From the NCBI RefSeq assembly GCF_900167365.1, contig NZ_FUXL01000020.1:1-64000 (forward strand): DNA of 64,000 nucleotides, in the 5' to 3' direction. A model generated the notes under the pieces. That model was not told the origin of the DNA. It saw only the letters and a list, made by a program, of their open reading frames with translations, and searched no databases. Below, piece by piece: positions 63,732-64,000 of this stretch. The position numbers were made by a program, and so were the translations under genes. The first letter of the stretch is position 1, and each line of letters starts with the position of its first letter. The stretch comes from Consotaella salsifontis (GTDB lineage Bacteria; Pseudomonadota; Alphaproteobacteria; Rhizobiales; Rhizobiaceae).

Positions 63732-64000
63732 ATGTCAGAGACGACAGCCGCCCGTCCGGGCGGAGCGGCGGACGATTCCCTTTCCCTGGGGAAGATGGCC
63801 GCGTTCATGACCATGGTCCTCGGCATGTTCATGGCGATCCTGGACATCCAGATCGTCTCGGCCTCACTCGCGGAAATCCAGGCGGGCTTGTCGGCCTCGT
63901 CTGATGAGATCGCGTGGGTGCAGACGGCCTATCTGATCGCCGAGGTGATCATGATCCCGCTGTCGGGCTTTCTCGGCCGCCTGCTCTCGACGCGGGTGCT
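63732..64000 (+). CDS. DHA2-family MFS multidrug transporter (EmrB-like), N-terminal part
   Basis: The first 89 codons are present and the gene runs off the window end. After a polar tail the first helix begins at KMAAFMTMVLGMFMAILDIQIVSASLAEIQ, followed by SSDEIAWVQTAYLIAEVIMIPLSGFLGR. The LDIQIVSASLAEI and WVQTAYLIAEVI segments are hallmarks of 14-helix DHA2 pumps partnered with EmrA-type proteins. The ATG at 63732 follows AAGAGAAACC. It forms an operon with the membrane fusion gene. Confidence 0.9.
   Translation, partial: MSETTAARPGGAADDSLSLGKMAAFMTMVLGMFMAILDIQIVSASLAEIQAGLSASSDEIAWVQTAYLIAEVIMIPLSGFLGRLLSTRV

Overview
The window is GC-rich, densely coding chromosomal DNA from an alphaproteobacterium, most likely of the order Hyphomicrobiales (Rhizobiales). 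Pointers are the Ku-LigD end-joining pair, an Omp2-like porin, an HWE-family histidine kinase, a TIGR02301-type periplasmic protein, a DUF6867 protein inside a branched-chain amino-acid transport operon, and the rpoZ-rsh-acpS-lepB-rnc-era-recO neighbourhood. A family such as Aurantimonadaceae is possible but is only a guess. I recognise no phage, insertion sequence, CRISPR array, rRNA or tRNA gene.

Layout. 1-6755: the end of ETF-quinone oxidoreductase, AMP nucleosidase, a glutathione transferase, a YeeE/YedE thiosulfate permease, and a histidinol-phosphate-aminotransferase-like gene coupled to a gamma carbonic anhydrase. 6821-10345: ku-ligD. 10762-12053: porin with a strong terminator, followed by about 580 bp without a convincing gene. 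12634-17988: PfkB sugar kinase, soluble lytic transglycosylase, dapA, smpB. 18126-20923: PrxQ-like peroxiredoxin and an orphan PAS/HWE kinase. 20926-29750: housekeeping block with family-5 uracil-DNA glycosylase, NYN protein, rpoZ, the bifunctional ppGpp enzyme, DUF2062, acpS, lepB, rnc, era, recO. 29747-31747: ygfZ, an HD hydrolase and a phosphatase in an overlapping string. 32115-38820: small and exported proteins, an in-frame ankyrin-PhzF fusion, Nudix hydrolase, SRAP/YedK, M42 peptidase and LysE/ArgO exporter. 39169-44822: cysS, proline iminopeptidase, GFA protein, RarD, LOG, D-amino-acid aminotransferase. 45136-48088: xylA and xylB. 48203-53882: a six-gene high-affinity branched-chain amino-acid (HAAT) operon on the minus strand. 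54205-56177: dgcN-dgcA for D-glutamate use. 56409-61126: yhaO-yhaN nuclease/ATPase pair. 61050-64000: a metallophosphoesterase and TetR repressor facing an EmrA-EmrB-type drug efflux operon that is cut by the window end.

Most operons are tight, with 1 to 4 base stop/start overlaps (TGATG, ATGA, GTGA, TTGA). The most notable observations are a low-GC mosaic block inside cysS (about 40021-40500), the ankyrin-PhzF fusion with a possible internal start, a 25-bp palindrome at the emrA promoter as a likely TetR operator, an 11-bp-arm inverted repeat upstream of the thiosulfate permease, and hairpins in the rpoZ-rsh and xylA-xylB spacers. I did not find a convincing wholly new system; the best candidates for new biology are the fusion protein and the dgcNA / amino-acid-transporter divergon.
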